Assembly (NCBI GenBank): GCA_036986135.1
Contig: BTQZ01000003.1
Location: 79,036-143,035, forward strand
Reading direction: 5' to 3'
Length of the DNA: 64,000 bases
DNA from: JADFRG01 sp036986135
Lineage (GTDB): Bacteria > Chloroflexota > Anaerolineae > Anaerolineales > E44-bin32
Part shown: in pieces, positions 1 through 8,073 of the stretch
Position numbering within the stretch: the stretch's first letter is position 1
Layout: every line of letters starts with the position of its first letter
The notes under the pieces: generated by a model
Told to the model about the DNA's origin: nothing
The model's database searches: none
Seen by the model: only the letters and a program-made list of their open reading frames with translations
Translations under genes and position numbers: made by a program

Positions 1-700
1 ATAGCAGCCCGATCCCCAACAAGATCACGATCGGTTGGGTGAGCAAGCGCGTCGCCAAATCGATGATCTCCTGCTCCGAGGCGAGCTCACTTGCGAGCAG
101 TTGCTGTAGCAGGGTCTGGCCATCGGGAGTGAGAGCCAGGCCCACGATCATCAGTAATCCGAATAGTACAAGAGTGACCAATTCAAGGAACAAGCTGAAG
201 GCCGGAACCACCCACAAACCGGCAAGGAAATGTGCCCAGCGGCGCCGGGCGGAGAAGAGTGGACCGCGGGAGAGGGAGACCGATACGACGAACAGTACCG
301 GGCCACCCGCCGCAAGGATGTGGGCAATGGGACCCAACAACCGTGGGAGAGTGCCAACCTCGAAGGCCAGAATGCCCAGGACCAGAGCCAATGGATAAAG
401 CAGCAGCGCTAGAATCCAGGCCGGGCCCGGCCTGCGCACCGCGCGGTCTGCCGAGCCCTTGGCTCCCCAATAGATCGCTGGCGCCCCTAGCATCCCGACC
501 GCCAAGATTGAGGCGGCCTCAACTCCCAGGGCAATCGGCTGTCTGGTGAAGAGCGAGAGTACTCCAAGAATGGTCGCGATAAGCAGGCCGAGCCCGAGTC
601 CAAGCGAACCCGCAATGATCAGGATTCGGTCCCATGTATCCCGCGTTGAATTCGGTGGGGAATCCGGTCGAATGGTTCGCTGATTCGCGGCTCGCTGCAC
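1..700 (-). CDS. PrsW-like polytopic membrane protein, 3' end cut off by window edge
   Basis: An open frame runs from a GTG at 700 to the left edge without a stop (about 233 residues). The GTG directly follows an in-frame TGA and has AGGAG 7 bases upstream, so the start is well supported. The visible part has about six hydrophobic segments (for example ILIIAGSLGLGLGLLIATIL near residue 26) joined by short basic loops, and then an acidic stretch (LLASELASEQEIIDLATRLL). The pattern resembles the N-terminal membrane half of Chloroflexota PrsW-family intramembrane proteases, but the diagnostic EExxR region would lie beyond the edge. The PrsW assignment is therefore inference; a multi-pass membrane protein is what the sequence shows. 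It is divergent from the tRNA-Sec gene. Confidence 0.6.
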   Translation of the reverse strand, partial: MQRAANQRTIRPDSPPNSTRDTWDRILIIAGSLGLGLGLLIATILGVLSLFTRQPIALGVEAASILAVGMLGAPAIYWGAKGSADRAVRRPGPAWILALLLYPLALVLGILAFEVGTLPRLLGPIAHILAAGGPVLFVVSVSLSRGPLFSARRRWAHFLAGLWVVPAFSLFLELVTLVLFGLLMIVGLALTPDGQTLLQQLLASELASEQEIIDLATRLLTQPIVILLGIGLL

Positions 701-779
701 TCACAAACTCCTGCAGGATTGTAGCAAGAAGATGCCGGGAGTGATCGATAGGAAACTCGGATCATGTGATCCCGCATTC

Positions 780-809
780 TTGTCAGAGCCTGCACCGGTA
801 AGGTATGCT
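780..809 (+). promoter_or_regulatory. promoter of tRNA-Sec
   Basis: TTGTCA at 780-785 and TATGCT at 804-809 are separated by 18 bases. The predicted start near 816 is 4 bases before the mature 5' end of the tRNA. This is a sigma70-type promoter dedicated to the tRNA. Confidence 0.55.
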
Positions 810-819
810 TGCCGGACTT

Positions 820-912
820 GGGGGTGGTTGAGCCCCGGTGGGCTCCCCGGTCTTCAAAATCGGTGGCGGGCCGTCAACGGGCCGCGGTGGGTTCGACTCC
901 CATCCACTCCCG
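820..912 (+). tRNA. selC: tRNA-Sec (anticodon UCA)
   Basis: The 93-nt RNA folds with every hallmark of bacterial selenocysteine tRNA. It has an 8-bp acceptor stem (820-827 with 904-911, one G-T pair), a 6-bp D stem (830-835 with 840-845) with a 4-nt loop, anticodon stem 847-851/859-863 with loop CTTCAAA giving UCA, a long variable arm (866-873 with 878-885, one mismatch, loop TCAA), and T stem 887-891/899-903 with loop TTCGACT. The discriminator is G912 and CCA is not encoded. It decodes UGA as selenocysteine with SelB. No selA, selB, selD or recognisable selenoprotein is in the window, so its partners lie elsewhere. Confidence 0.93.
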
Positions 913-933
913 ACTCGCCGTTATGGAGGATTG

Positions 934-2163
934 ATGGATTCGTCGGTTGAGCGTGTAGATGATTTAGTAATTCGGCTGCTACCGATCGTCCGAGAAGTGA
1001 TGGATGTATCGAGGTGGCAACCCGGGGGAGAAGGCCGACCCTTCAGGGCGCGGTACCAGGGTCAGTTGCGAGTGGAGGCCTCCAAGGCCTTCGACCGCCT
1101 GGAGCCTGAGTTCATCAAGGAGGGGGCTGGTCTGTTCCTCCGGCAGGAAGGAGATTCCCAAGTATTCCTGGCAACGGATGAGTTCCCTGAGGCGAAACCA
1201 GACCGCCTGTGGCTGCACGCCTTGCTTGCGGTGGCGACCTTTCTGACAGTGCTCTTCACCGGACTCGGCTACGGCGCCTCATATGCGCACGAAAATCCAA
1301 CTCAGAACCTCCTGGGTCAGCCGATTGCATTGGGGCTCATATACGCCGGAACCCTGCTCGGGATACTGGCCACTCACGAATTTGGCCACTATCTGGCGGG
1401 ACGCTTCCACAAAATGGCGGTGTCACTTCCATTTTTCATCCCATTCCCGGGCGGATTTCTTGGAACATTCGGAGCCTTCATCCAGCTCAAGTCGCGTCCC
1501 AGAAATCGCAAGCATCTGCTGGACATGGGACTCGCGGGTCCGTACGCCGGATTGCTGGTCGCCTTGCCGCTATTGATCCTCGGGCTAAGCCTGTCTCAGG
1601 TGGGCACAATCAATGCCCCGCCGCCCGGGTCAATCGGCTATTTGGAGGGGAATTCGCTGCTGTATCTAGCCGCTAAATTTGTCGTCAACGGTGAACTGCT
1701 CCCAGCGCCTATCGACTTCGAAGGTCAGAACCAATTGATCTACTGGCTCCGAAATATTGCGGCCGGAGCGGGAGGACAATTCGGAGTGCCCTTTCCACTT
1801 GGAGGGCGGGATGTCCAACTGCACCCCATGGCAGTTGCCGCGTGGGCAGGCCTGCTGGTGACAGGCATTAATCTGATCCCTGCCGGCCAGCTGGACGGAG
1901 GCCATTCAATTTATTCCTGGCTTGGATCCCGGGCCATCAGACTGTGGCCGTTCGTGGTGGTGGGCTTCGTCGTATTAGTCGTTGTCTGGCAGGGCTGGTT
2001 TCTGTTCGCGGCACTAGTCTTCCTCATGGGCAGGACCTACGCTCAACCTCTCGATGATGTCACCGAGCTCGACAACGGTCGCAAGGCCGCAGCCATATTG
2101 GCGCTCATCATCTTTATCCTGACCTTCACGCCGGCCCCCGTGATTGGGATCCCCGGCCGCTAG
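934..2163 (+). CDS. M50 family site-2-type intramembrane metalloprotease
   Basis: The protein has 409 residues. ATG 934 is chosen because GGAGG lies 4-5 bases upstream; longer readings would run through the tRNA-Sec gene. Zinc ligands are visible: HEFGH at about residue 148 and the second motif NLIPAGQLDGGH around 313-324, which supplies the Asp ligand. The N-terminal ~100 residues are soluble; the rest has about seven membrane segments. Site-2 proteases cut transmembrane substrates, often anti-sigma factors, inside the bilayer. The 3' end overlaps the end of the convergent moeA-type gene by 4 bases. The fold is clear; the substrate is unknown. Confidence 0.9.
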   Translation: MDSSVERVDDLVIRLLPIVREVMDVSRWQPGGEGRPFRARYQGQLRVEASKAFDRLEPEFIKEGAGLFLRQEGDSQVFLATDEFPEAKPDRLWLHALLAVATFLTVLFTGLGYGASYAHENPTQNLLGQPIALGLIYAGTLLGILATHEFGHYLAGRFHKMAVSLPFFIPFPGGFLGTFGAFIQLKSRPRNRKHLLDMGLAGPYAGLLVALPLLILGLSLSQVGTINAPPPGSIGYLEGNSLLYLAAKFVVNGELLPAPIDFEGQNQLIYWLRNIAAGAGGQFGVPFPLGGRDVQLHPMAVAAWAGLLVTGINLIPAGQLDGGHSIYSWLGSRAIRLWPFVVVGFVVLVVVWQGWFLFAALVFLMGRTYAQPLDDVTELDNGRKAAAILALIIFILTFTPAPVIGIPGR

Positions 2164-4094
2164 CCCAACTCAGCTAAGATTTCTCCGGGTCGTTCCAGGT
2201 CATACCCGGCCAGCTGTCTCACTTCGCTGGCGAACGCCTCAGTTGCCAGCGTTTCGAGCAGCGGGGCGAGCAGCTCGCTCTCATAATGCTCCTTCGGAAA
2301 CACAAGGTCGTAGCGTTCGCTAACAAGGGGTACAAAATCAAGTCCCAGGGCGACCGCCGCGGCCTGGATGCCCATGCCGCAATCCGCTCGTCCAGCGGCA
2401 ATCGCGGCCGCAACCGCAAGGTGGGTGAACTCTTCACGCCCGTATCCCTGAATCGCATCAGGATCAAGGCCAAGCTTCGATAGCTGAAAATCGAACAACA
2501 CACGCGTGCCGGCCCCTCGCTGCCGGTTTACATACACAACATCGTTTCGCGCCAGGTCCGCGAGCTCCTGGATCCTCTTGGGATTGCCGCGACCGAGAAT
2601 CAGTCCCTGCCACCTGCGGACCAATCCCACCACCATTACCGGAGTCTGAGGTAGGTGTTTGCGAATATACGACAGGTTGTACTCACCCGTTTCCGGGTCC
2701 AGCAGGTGAGAGCCCGCAAAGTGGGCTTCCCGACGCCCCAGCGCTACCAAGCCTCCCAGGCTCCCCACGCTGGCAGAGCTTAGTCGCCTGCCGCGTAGCG
2801 CGAGATGCTGAGCGATCAGGTCCAGCGTAAAATCGTGCGAACCGATGGCGAGAATGGTTTGCTCGATCTGTTCTGGGGTGCGATAGAGGCGAACGAGTAC
2901 GGGGGTTCCTGCCGCATAGCCCTGCGTGCCGGCAGGGATGCGGACGATCCCGTCCGCCCGCACCAGAGAAGTGATCACGCCCGCGCCTCTTGAAAGGGGT
3001 GCAGCTACCATTCGTTCCCCGACCCTGCCGACTGAGACCCGCAGGTACTCATCGTCTCCCAGTGAGGAATGAACCTTTCGAGTGAGCACTGCCTCGATCT
3101 GCCTCTCGCCTGACTCCGTGAGTCCGAGCCAACGGCGAATCAGGGGCCGGATGAAAATCTCGCCGGTCAGTGCCGCGGAAGCCGGATACCCCGGCACCCC
3201 AACGATTGGCACCCCGTCGCCCACGATTCCCAGGATCACGGGATGCCCCGGACGAATGGCGACGCCATGAACGAGCAGCTCCCCAAGGGAAGATACAACC
3301 TCTGCAGAGTGGTCCTCGGATCCGGCGGAGGAGCCCGCGTTGAGCAAGATCAGATCGAAATGACGAGTTGCTTCGGCGACTGCAGATCGGATTGCTTCTG
3401 GATCATCTCGAACGATTGGAAGTCGCGTGGGCGCCGCGCCCCAATCTTCCAATTGCGCAGCCAACACCAAACTGTTGTACTCGATGATCTCCCCTGGCCG
3501 AGGCAGGGTTCCTGGCGGCACTAGCTCTGATCCAGTAGGGATAACCGCCACCCTCGGCTTCTTGTGCACGATCAGGCTTTTGTTCCCGCTCCCAGCCGCC
3601 GCGCCTAAATCCACCGGCCGCAGCAGGTGGCCTGCAGGCAGGATCATCTCCGTCGCCACCATGTCTTCGCCCATCGGCCGTACGTGGGACCAGGGGTGAA
3701 CCGCTGCCCGCAGCAGAATACCGGGCGCTTCATCCCGGTGTTCCACGATTTCCACTACTTCAATCGGGACCACGGCATCCGCCCAGCCTGGCAATGCATC
3801 GCCCGTGTCGACGGGTTCGATCCGTTCGTCTATTAGCTGCACCGGCGCGCGGTCGTTCGCGCCATTCGTATCCGAGGCGCGCACGGCGTAGCCATCCATG
3901 GCCGCCGCGTGATAGTGAGGAGATGAGATCTTCGCCCAGACCGGCTCGGCCGTAGCGCGCCCCAGCGCCTCCCCCAGCGCCACATTTTCACCCTCCATCG
4001 GATCCCATCGGTTGGCCCGTTTCAACGCCGCGCGAAACGTAGCCCATGCCTCGTCGAACGGAATATCCTTGAGGTAAACGGTACGAGTGGCCAT
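2160..4094 (-). CDS. moeA: MoeA-like molybdopterin molybdenumtransferase fused to a PBP-like domain
   Basis: The 644-residue protein has two parts. Residues ~1-400 are MoeA: a molybdopterin-binding core with AVIPTGSELVPPG, the stretch LLNAGSSAGSEDHS where MoeA has its conserved TxGxS-type loop, GHPVILG, and a C-terminal beta-barrel (domain IV). Residues ~420-644 are a type-2 periplasmic-binding-like domain (PF12727-type; NRQRGAGTRVLFD), which in other proteins binds molybdate or tungstate. Such fusions are known in archaea and clostridia and are often paired with a plain MoeA, as here. The start follows the upstream moeA stop with one base between (TGATATG), implying translational coupling. 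Likely role: metal insertion into the pterin, perhaps metal-sensing or tungsten-specific (inference). Confidence 0.88.
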   Translation of the reverse strand: MATRTVYLKDIPFDEAWATFRAALKRANRWDPMEGENVALGEALGRATAEPVWAKISSPHYHAAAMDGYAVRASDTNGANDRAPVQLIDERIEPVDTGDALPGWADAVVPIEVVEIVEHRDEAPGILLRAAVHPWSHVRPMGEDMVATEMILPAGHLLRPVDLGAAAGSGNKSLIVHKKPRVAVIPTGSELVPPGTLPRPGEIIEYNSLVLAAQLEDWGAAPTRLPIVRDDPEAIRSAVAEATRHFDLILLNAGSSAGSEDHSAEVVSSLGELLVHGVAIRPGHPVILGIVGDGVPIVGVPGYPASAALTGEIFIRPLIRRWLGLTESGERQIEAVLTRKVHSSLGDDEYLRVSVGRVGERMVAAPLSRGAGVITSLVRADGIVRIPAGTQGYAAGTPVLVRLYRTPEQIEQTILAIGSHDFTLDLIAQHLALRGRRLSSASVGSLGGLVALGRREAHFAGSHLLDPETGEYNLSYIRKHLPQTPVMVVGLVRRWQGLILGRGNPKRIQELADLARNDVVYVNRQRGAGTRVLFDFQLSKLGLDPDAIQGYGREEFTHLAVAAAIAAGRADCGMGIQAAAVALGLDFVPLVSERYDLVFPKEHYESELLAPLLETLATEAFASEVRQLAGYDLERPGEILAELG

Positions 4095-4095
4095 A

Positions 4096-5328
4096 TCAGA
4101 AAAGACGCAGTTCGACCTCTTCGCCGCCCTTCAATCCGGTTGAGGCGGCAGGGATCCGCACCAGGCCGTCGGCCCGGACCAGCGTGAAAATCAAGTTCGA
4201 TCGGCCGTAAACCGGCTCCGCTTGGAGGCCGTCGGGAGTCACGACCAGGCGGCAGGGCAGCCAGTCTTCCCTGCCGGCGACGGAAGACACGTTGGTCTGC
4301 AAGCTGGCATGGACGGTCGAGGACCATTCTGGACCCTGAAAACCCTGGAGTTTTCGGATGGCCGGGAGCACGAAGAGCCCCGCCACGACCACCGCACTCA
4401 CCGGATTGCCCGGCAATCCGACCACCGGCACGCCATTGCAGACACTCAGAATGGTTGGCTTGCCCGGTCGCAGGGCGATGCCATGCACCAGAATTCCAGG
4501 CTCGCCCAGCTTGGCGATCACATGCGCGGTGATGTCGCGCTCACTAACGGATGATCCAGCCGTGATCAACATCATATGGTGCTCTGAGTGCGCTTGCCGG
4601 GCAATCGCCTCCAGATCCACCGCATTGTCGGGAATGATGCCGTAGCGCACCGGCTTTCCCCCAGCCCGCTCCACTAGCGCGCTCAGCGTGTACGAATTGA
4701 TATCCCGAACCTGCCCGGGTGCCGGCTCTTCGGCAGGGTTGACGACCTCATCCCCCGTGGACAGGATGGCGACCCGGGGTACTTCTGCTACCTCCACTTC
4801 GGTGAATCCCAGCGCCATCAGCCCCCCGATCTCTTGAGCCCGAATGCGAGTTCCCGCATGGATCACGACTTCTCCGGGTTGCACATCCTCGCCTTCATGC
4901 AGCACATTCTGACCGTCGGCCACCGGCCTTAATACCTCGATCTCCTCATCGTCAACGGCCTGCGTGTCTTCTATCATGACGACCGCGCTCGCTCCAGGCG
5001 GCAGCATCCCACCGGTATGAATCAGAACCGCCTGGCCTTCCCCGACCTCAAGCTCCGGATCGGTGCCCATGAGAACCTCCCCCACAATCTTGAGGTAGCC
5101 GGGCATGCTAGCGGAGGCACCGAAGGTATCCCGAGCTCGAACGGCGTACCCATCGACGGTTGTTCTGGCGAATGGCGGTAGCGGGGAGGGCGCAACGACG
5201 TCGCTTAGCAGGACCCGGCCAAGCGCCTCTTCTGTGCGAATACGCACAGCTTCAGGACTCTGGGGAACCGAGCCTAGAAACGTATTCAGTGCCTTTTCGG
5301 GGCTGGCGAGTTCCAAGAATTCGGGCAT
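4096..5328 (-). CDS. moeA: MoeA molybdopterin molybdenumtransferase
   Basis: The 410-residue protein inserts molybdate into adenylylated molybdopterin, the last step of Mo-cofactor synthesis. Seen: domain III motif AILSTGDEVVNP, then TAGSSVSERD, GKPTILSVCNGVPVVGLPGN and a final beta-barrel. ATG 5328 is preferred over an upstream in-frame ATG at 5376, because it follows the UbiA stop with one base between (the same TGATATG junction as the next gene) and gives the normal MoeA N-terminus MPEFLELASPEKAL. It is the third gene of the cupin-ubiA-moeA-moeA2 run. Confidence 0.92.
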   Translation of the reverse strand: MPEFLELASPEKALNTFLGSVPQSPEAVRIRTEEALGRVLLSDVVAPSPLPPFARTTVDGYAVRARDTFGASASMPGYLKIVGEVLMGTDPELEVGEGQAVLIHTGGMLPPGASAVVMIEDTQAVDDEEIEVLRPVADGQNVLHEGEDVQPGEVVIHAGTRIRAQEIGGLMALGFTEVEVAEVPRVAILSTGDEVVNPAEEPAPGQVRDINSYTLSALVERAGGKPVRYGIIPDNAVDLEAIARQAHSEHHMMLITAGSSVSERDITAHVIAKLGEPGILVHGIALRPGKPTILSVCNGVPVVGLPGNPVSAVVVAGLFVLPAIRKLQGFQGPEWSSTVHASLQTNVSSVAGREDWLPCRLVVTPDGLQAEPVYGRSNLIFTLVRADGLVRIPAASTGLKGGEEVELRLF

Positions 5329-5329
5329 A

Positions 5330-6244
5330 TCAGATGAGCAGGTACCCTGCCAGCTCAAGGTAGGCGGCAATGGCAAACAGGGCTAGCGCGCTGAAAGTCA
5401 AGGTGGTCCATTTGGGAGGATAGCCCTGCCGGATTCGGTTAAGCTGCCACATCTGCGCTCCCGCCAGCGGCACCACGATCAGGGCCCCCAGGCCGACCCT
5501 GGGCGGCAGCCCGAACATGAACGCGATCGCGAAACTGATCAAGGCGAAGACAATCGCGACGTCATGCGCTCTCATGGCGGCCGACCAGCCCAGGCGGACC
5601 ATGAGGTTCCGTTTTCCATGCTTGACGTCCGTGGCATAGTCCGGAAGCTCAAAGACCATGATCATGGCAAAGCAGAGCGCGATCAGCGGGACGGTACTCA
5701 TTAGCAGCAGCCGGTGAAGCTCTCCAGTCTGGAGTACGTACGCAAAGGTCGGCGTCAATCCGGCGACTACCAGCGCGATTGCTAGTTCCCCGTAGCCCGT
5801 GGACACCAGACGCAGGGGAGGGGTGCTGTAAAAGAATGCTCCTAAGAATCCAAGCAGGAGCACCGGCCAGACCAATAGCGGAAATGCCTGCGTGATCAGC
5901 GCTGCAGTTGAGATCGTCGTGGCGAGTGCCAGGGATACAACCGCTGCGTTGAACGCGACGCTCTTCGGCAGACCTTCCGGGCCTATCGCACCGCTCCCTC
6001 CAGTTAATCGGGTTCGTGAGTCATTTTGCCCATCCGCCTCCGCGTCGAAGTATTCATTGAGATAGTGGGTCATCAACTGCAAGAGCGTGACAATCGCTTG
6101 CCCCACCAGGTATAGCGCGGCATCAATTGGGCGGCCTAGATAGGCGGCAATCGCCGCTCCCAGCGCGTAAAGCAGCAATCCACCCAGCAGAAAGAGCGGT
6201 CTCGAGAGCCGAACGAAAAGAAGAAGCTTTGGTAATGAGATCAT
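5330..6244 (-). CDS. UbiA-family prenyltransferase, probably MenA-like
   Basis: The 304-residue integral membrane protein has about eight to nine membrane segments. Both Asp-rich motifs of UbiA prenyltransferases are present: NEYFDAEAD near residue 63 and DYATD near 200. They bind Mg-diphosphate of the isoprenoid donor. The overall sequence is closest in feel to MenA (1,4-dihydroxy-2-naphthoate polyprenyltransferase, menaquinone synthesis), but the aromatic acceptor cannot be read from sequence. Its ATG overlaps the cupin stop by 4 bases (ATGA), so the two are co-translated. Confidence 0.85.
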   Translation of the reverse strand: MISLPKLLLFVRLSRPLFLLGGLLLYALGAAIAAYLGRPIDAALYLVGQAIVTLLQLMTHYLNEYFDAEADGQNDSRTRLTGGSGAIGPEGLPKSVAFNAAVVSLALATTISTAALITQAFPLLVWPVLLLGFLGAFFYSTPPLRLVSTGYGELAIALVVAGLTPTFAYVLQTGELHRLLLMSTVPLIALCFAMIMVFELPDYATDVKHGKRNLMVRLGWSAAMRAHDVAIVFALISFAIAFMFGLPPRVGLGALIVVPLAGAQMWQLNRIRQGYPPKWTTLTFSALALFAIAAYLELAGYLLI

Positions 6245-6627
6245 TCTTCGTCGTTCTCATGCGTGGCTATTCGAAGCAAGTGCGCCGGGCCGTCTACTGC
6301 GCGCACCTCGAATTCAACGCCGAACGGTGCCAGAACGAGCGTCGGTTGATCGCAATAATGCTCATACGTGGCCCCACGTGTCGGCGAAGATGAACGTCGG
6401 TCCTTCCAGCTGAACTGTACGCTACCCTCGACCAGGGCCCACACTTCATCGGCGACCTCTCTGAGCATCGCGGGTCGAACTTGGCCGGTCTTGACGAAGA
6501 CGACTTCCGCCAATCCAAATCTGCGCAGCAGATGATCGCTATAGCGGAGCACCTCCAGCCTCGAGCCCTCGGGATCCTGCATCATGTCCAGGGGGCGAAT
6601 GCACAGATCATGAATGGGATAAGACAT
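6241..6627 (-). CDS. cupin-like protein (WxcM/FdtA-type fold suspected)
   Basis: The protein has 128 residues. ATG 6627 is chosen; a TTG directly before it is possible. The sequence has alternating beta-strand character: a central ADEVWALVEGSVQF stretch typical of a cupin barrel, and a hydrophobic C-terminal strand (PTLVLAPFGVEFEVRA). The usual metal-binding His/Glu set of cupins is not evident, which fits sugar-isomerase-like (WxcM) cupins better than dioxygenases. It leads the ubiA-moeA operon; its link to quinone or cofactor synthesis is unknown. Confidence 0.5.
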   Translation of the reverse strand: MSYPIHDLCIRPLDMMQDPEGSRLEVLRYSDHLLRRFGLAEVVFVKTGQVRPAMLREVADEVWALVEGSVQFSWKDRRSSSPTRGATYEHYCDQPTLVLAPFGVEFEVRAVDGPAHLLRIATHENDEE

Positions 6628-6740
6628 CAATTGGAGACTGAGTGGTTAGCCGTGGGCGTGTTAAGAATAGATACTTTCAATGGGATCCTACTAGCTGCAA
6701 TAAGCCGAATCTTATCAGCACCTCCGTGCGGCTCAAGTCG

Positions 6741-7217
6741 CTATCTCAGGGCGGCTTGAATATCCGTCACATGCTCGAGTCGATGATCGACCATTCGCCG
6801 TAGGAATCCTTCTGTCGTTAGCATTTCCCCGCTCGAGTGCAATCCTGCCTGGTCCAGGTCGCTATCATCGAGGTTTTCCAGGAAGGCAAGCGCACCGGAG
6901 TATGAGTCGGCGATCGTGCGCATCAATTCGGCCGGAGAAGTCTCTGCGGCCCTGCGCACGGCTCCCCGATTCCAACGATCGAGGTCGAAGTCGGGTGGCA
7001 CGGTCTGCTCCCCGGCGACCAGCCGCTTGGCCTGGCCGAGAATTCCGCTCTCTCCGTCCGCCAAATGCCCAAGGAGGTCTTTGACCGTCCAGCTTCCCTC
7101 TTCCGCTGAATAAACCTCCACCAGCATATCGCTAGCGCTCAACCCCTCCAGTACTGGCCAGGTCTCGGCGTGCCGAAGTTTCATGTGGCGACGAAGCGCT
7201 TCTGTTCGTTCGCTCAT
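6741..7217 (-). CDS. DinB/DUF664-family four-helix protein
   Basis: The 158-residue protein belongs to the DinB superfamily of mostly helical, metal-binding enzymes, which includes thiol-dependent transferases. The expected His ligands are seen: SWTVKDLLGHLADGE near residue 45, and two His in RMVDHRLEHVTDI near 145. Start ATG 7217 has GGAGGGCGAAGG in front. The specific reaction is unknown. Confidence 0.8.
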   Translation of the reverse strand: MSERTEALRRHMKLRHAETWPVLEGLSASDMLVEVYSAEEGSWTVKDLLGHLADGESGILGQAKRLVAGEQTVPPDFDLDRWNRGAVRRAAETSPAELMRTIADSYSGALAFLENLDDSDLDQAGLHSSGEMLTTEGFLRRMVDHRLEHVTDIQAALR

Positions 7218-7249
7218 CCTTCGCCCTCCATCCTGATTCGTCGATCGCG

Positions 7250-7981
7250 TCAGGTCAGCAGATCACCGCCATCCACACGAAGCGAGTGACCGGTGATGTA
7301 CTCATTCGTCATCAGGAACACCACTGCCTGTGCAACGTTGTGGGTTGGAACGGCCTGCCCGAGTGGGATTCTACCTGTGACCTTGTTCCATCTCTCATCT
7401 GGCATCCAGGGCGGCTTGAGCGTCGGACCGGGAATTACCGCGTTCACGCGGATATCCGGTGCCAGCGCAAAAGCTGCGGCCTGCGTGAGCATTTCTAGGC
7501 CGGCCTTACTGATCGAGTGGAGCGGGAACTCCTTCCAGGGTCGATGGCCAGCGGAGTCCGAGATATTCACCACTGCTCCACCGCCCGCGCTCTGCATGCG
7601 GCGGGCAGCCTCCTGGAGCACGAAAAAGGCGCCCTTTAGATTTAATCCGATCGTTTTGCGCCAGTCTTCCTCATCCACTTCAAGGATATCCCGGCGTTCG
7701 AGTATTGCGGCCGAATTGGCAAGCAAATCGATCCTACCGTAGGCCGAGTCGATCGCACGATAGACCTCATGCACTCCTTCGGTCTGAGAAAGATCGGCGC
7801 CCACGATGACCGCCCGTACTCCAAGAGACTGCGCCTGTTCCGCGGTCTCGGCCGCGGCTTCCTGAGCCTGGTTGAAATGAATCATGAGATCGCATCCCTG
7901 ATCCGCTAAGGCCATGGCGATCGACTTGCCCAGACGGTGAGCCGCGCCGGTGATTAGAGCAATCTTTCCGTCTAGTTTCAC
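7250..7981 (-). CDS. short-chain dehydrogenase/reductase family protein lacking the catalytic Tyr
   Basis: The protein has 243 residues. GTG 7981 is chosen because AAGGAGG lies 5 bases upstream; the longer ATG reading would overlap the proline dehydrogenase gene. The Rossmann NAD(P) motif TGAAHRLGK (about residue 11) resembles pteridine reductases; NSAA and the active-site Ser region VVNISDS are present. At the YxxxK motif the sequence reads HSISK, so His155 occupies the Tyr position while Lys159 is kept. C-terminal VDGG is normal. Either catalysis is altered or the protein binds without reducing. Confidence 0.85.
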   Translation of the reverse strand: MKLDGKIALITGAAHRLGKSIAMALADQGCDLMIHFNQAQEAAAETAEQAQSLGVRAVIVGADLSQTEGVHEVYRAIDSAYGRIDLLANSAAILERRDILEVDEEDWRKTIGLNLKGAFFVLQEAARRMQSAGGGAVVNISDSAGHRPWKEFPLHSISKAGLEMLTQAAAFALAPDIRVNAVIPGPTLKPPWMPDERWNKVTGRIPLGQAVPTHNVAQAVVFLMTNEYITGHSLRVDGGDLLT

Positions 7982-8073
7982 GAGAGCCTCCTTAAGTTTC
8001 GAAAGGAGAGGGAAGCAACTGAATATGAGATCATCGCCCCAGGTTGTTTGAGCAGGGGGATAGTCGACCGCTG

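Noticed and set aside
838..933. N-terminal extension of the M50 protease to 838
   Set aside because: It runs through the tRNA-Sec gene; ATG 934 has a good ribosome site.
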